From positions 124,001 to 188,000 of the forward strand of contig JAOTYD010000001.1 in assembly GCA_029862005.1 (NCBI GenBank): a stretch of DNA of 64,000 nt. The letters run 5' to 3'. Below, in pieces: positions 63,922 through 64,000 of this stretch (within the stretch, counting starts at the first letter, position 1; each line of letters begins with the position of its first letter). The notes beneath the pieces are model-generated. The model was not told the origin of the DNA, made no database searches, and saw only the letters and a program-made list of their open reading frames with translations. Origin of the DNA: Gammaproteobacteria bacterium. Its GTDB lineage: Bacteria; Pseudomonadota; Gammaproteobacteria; GCA-001735895. The translations under genes and the position numbers were made by a program.

Positions 63922-64000
63922 TTAGCCTATGGTCATCAGGGATTGATCGGCCTGGATCGCATCACTCTTCTTGATCGCGATCGAAACAATCTTGCCGCTC
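63922..64000 (-). CDS. oadA: C-terminal end of a biotin-carrier (decarboxylase alpha) subunit, truncated
   Basis: Only the last 25 residues are in the window, reading [14 protein letters not shown] then [10 protein letters not shown] before the stop. They match the final strands of a biotinyl/lipoyl domain. Position five bases upstream of oadB supports oxaloacetate decarboxylase alpha (OadA) or an equivalent. The biotin lysine lies outside the window. Confidence 0.8.
   Translation of the reverse strand, partial: SGKIVSIAIKKSDAIQADQSLMTIG

Overview
This window looks like a chromosomal contig from an aerobic, probably marine and motile gammaproteobacterium. The housekeeping content supports that class: priA-argS-SPOR, rlmG, rluE, ispB, rplU-rpmA-obgE-proB and ubiA. 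A Na+-pumping decarboxylase (oadB), a sulfur-oxidizer-type ATP sulfurylase, an HDOD gene behind an excellent sigma-28 promoter, and a large set of genes for methylated amines are also present. No phage, plasmid, CRISPR, rRNA or tRNA features were seen.

Layout. 1-6.4 kb: priA end, argS, a SPOR protein, a zinc metallopeptidase and a Kef-type antiporter. 6.5-15.9 kb: a membrane hydroxylase and rlmG, then a DUF2207/LemA/TfoX_N/L,D-transpeptidase/TPR block on the minus strand, then a 5'-3' exonuclease, rluE and a fructosamine-kinase-like gene. 16-20.1 kb: a basic amino acid ABC transporter with a ureohydrolase. 20.2-22.3 kb: a homocysteine methyltransferase and ispB. 22.3-26.5 kb: sat and the Zur-controlled znu genes. 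26.9-31 kb: rplU-rpmA-obgE-proB, an FMN reductase and an extradiol dioxygenase. 31-39.9 kb: a DMT exporter, regulators, rubredoxin, gamma carbonic anhydrase, ubiA, a Rieske oxygenase, a TPR protein and a flavin reductase fusion.

40-61 kb is the most interesting part. An operon (40.1-46.3 kb) encodes a corrinoid protein, DUF1638, a small 'virulence factor' family protein, an MTHFR zinc-finger protein, MetF, a methyl-THF:corrinoid methyltransferase and a RACo/RamA-like reactivator. Around it lie an MttB-family methyltransferase, two GlxA/GbdR-like regulators, two choline-dehydrogenase-like GMC enzymes, two FAD amine oxidases, a cupin/JmjC oxygenase, a PatB lyase and an arsR-arsI-acr3 operon. 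Together with the homocysteine methyltransferase at 20.3 kb these genes supply all the parts of methionine synthase as separate proteins. The carrier has a strongly acidic N-terminal tail. The homocysteine, pterin, reactivator and MttB proteins each carry an arginine-rich tail. I infer a split methyl-transfer machine held together by opposite charges.

A second unusual theme is two families of long hairpin repeats (A at about 0.95 and 26.6 kb; B at about 1.2, 26.7 and 47.4 kb). Their cores are similar or nearly identical, while their stems differ from copy to copy yet stay self-complementary. All functional assignments come from reading the sequence; no searches were run.
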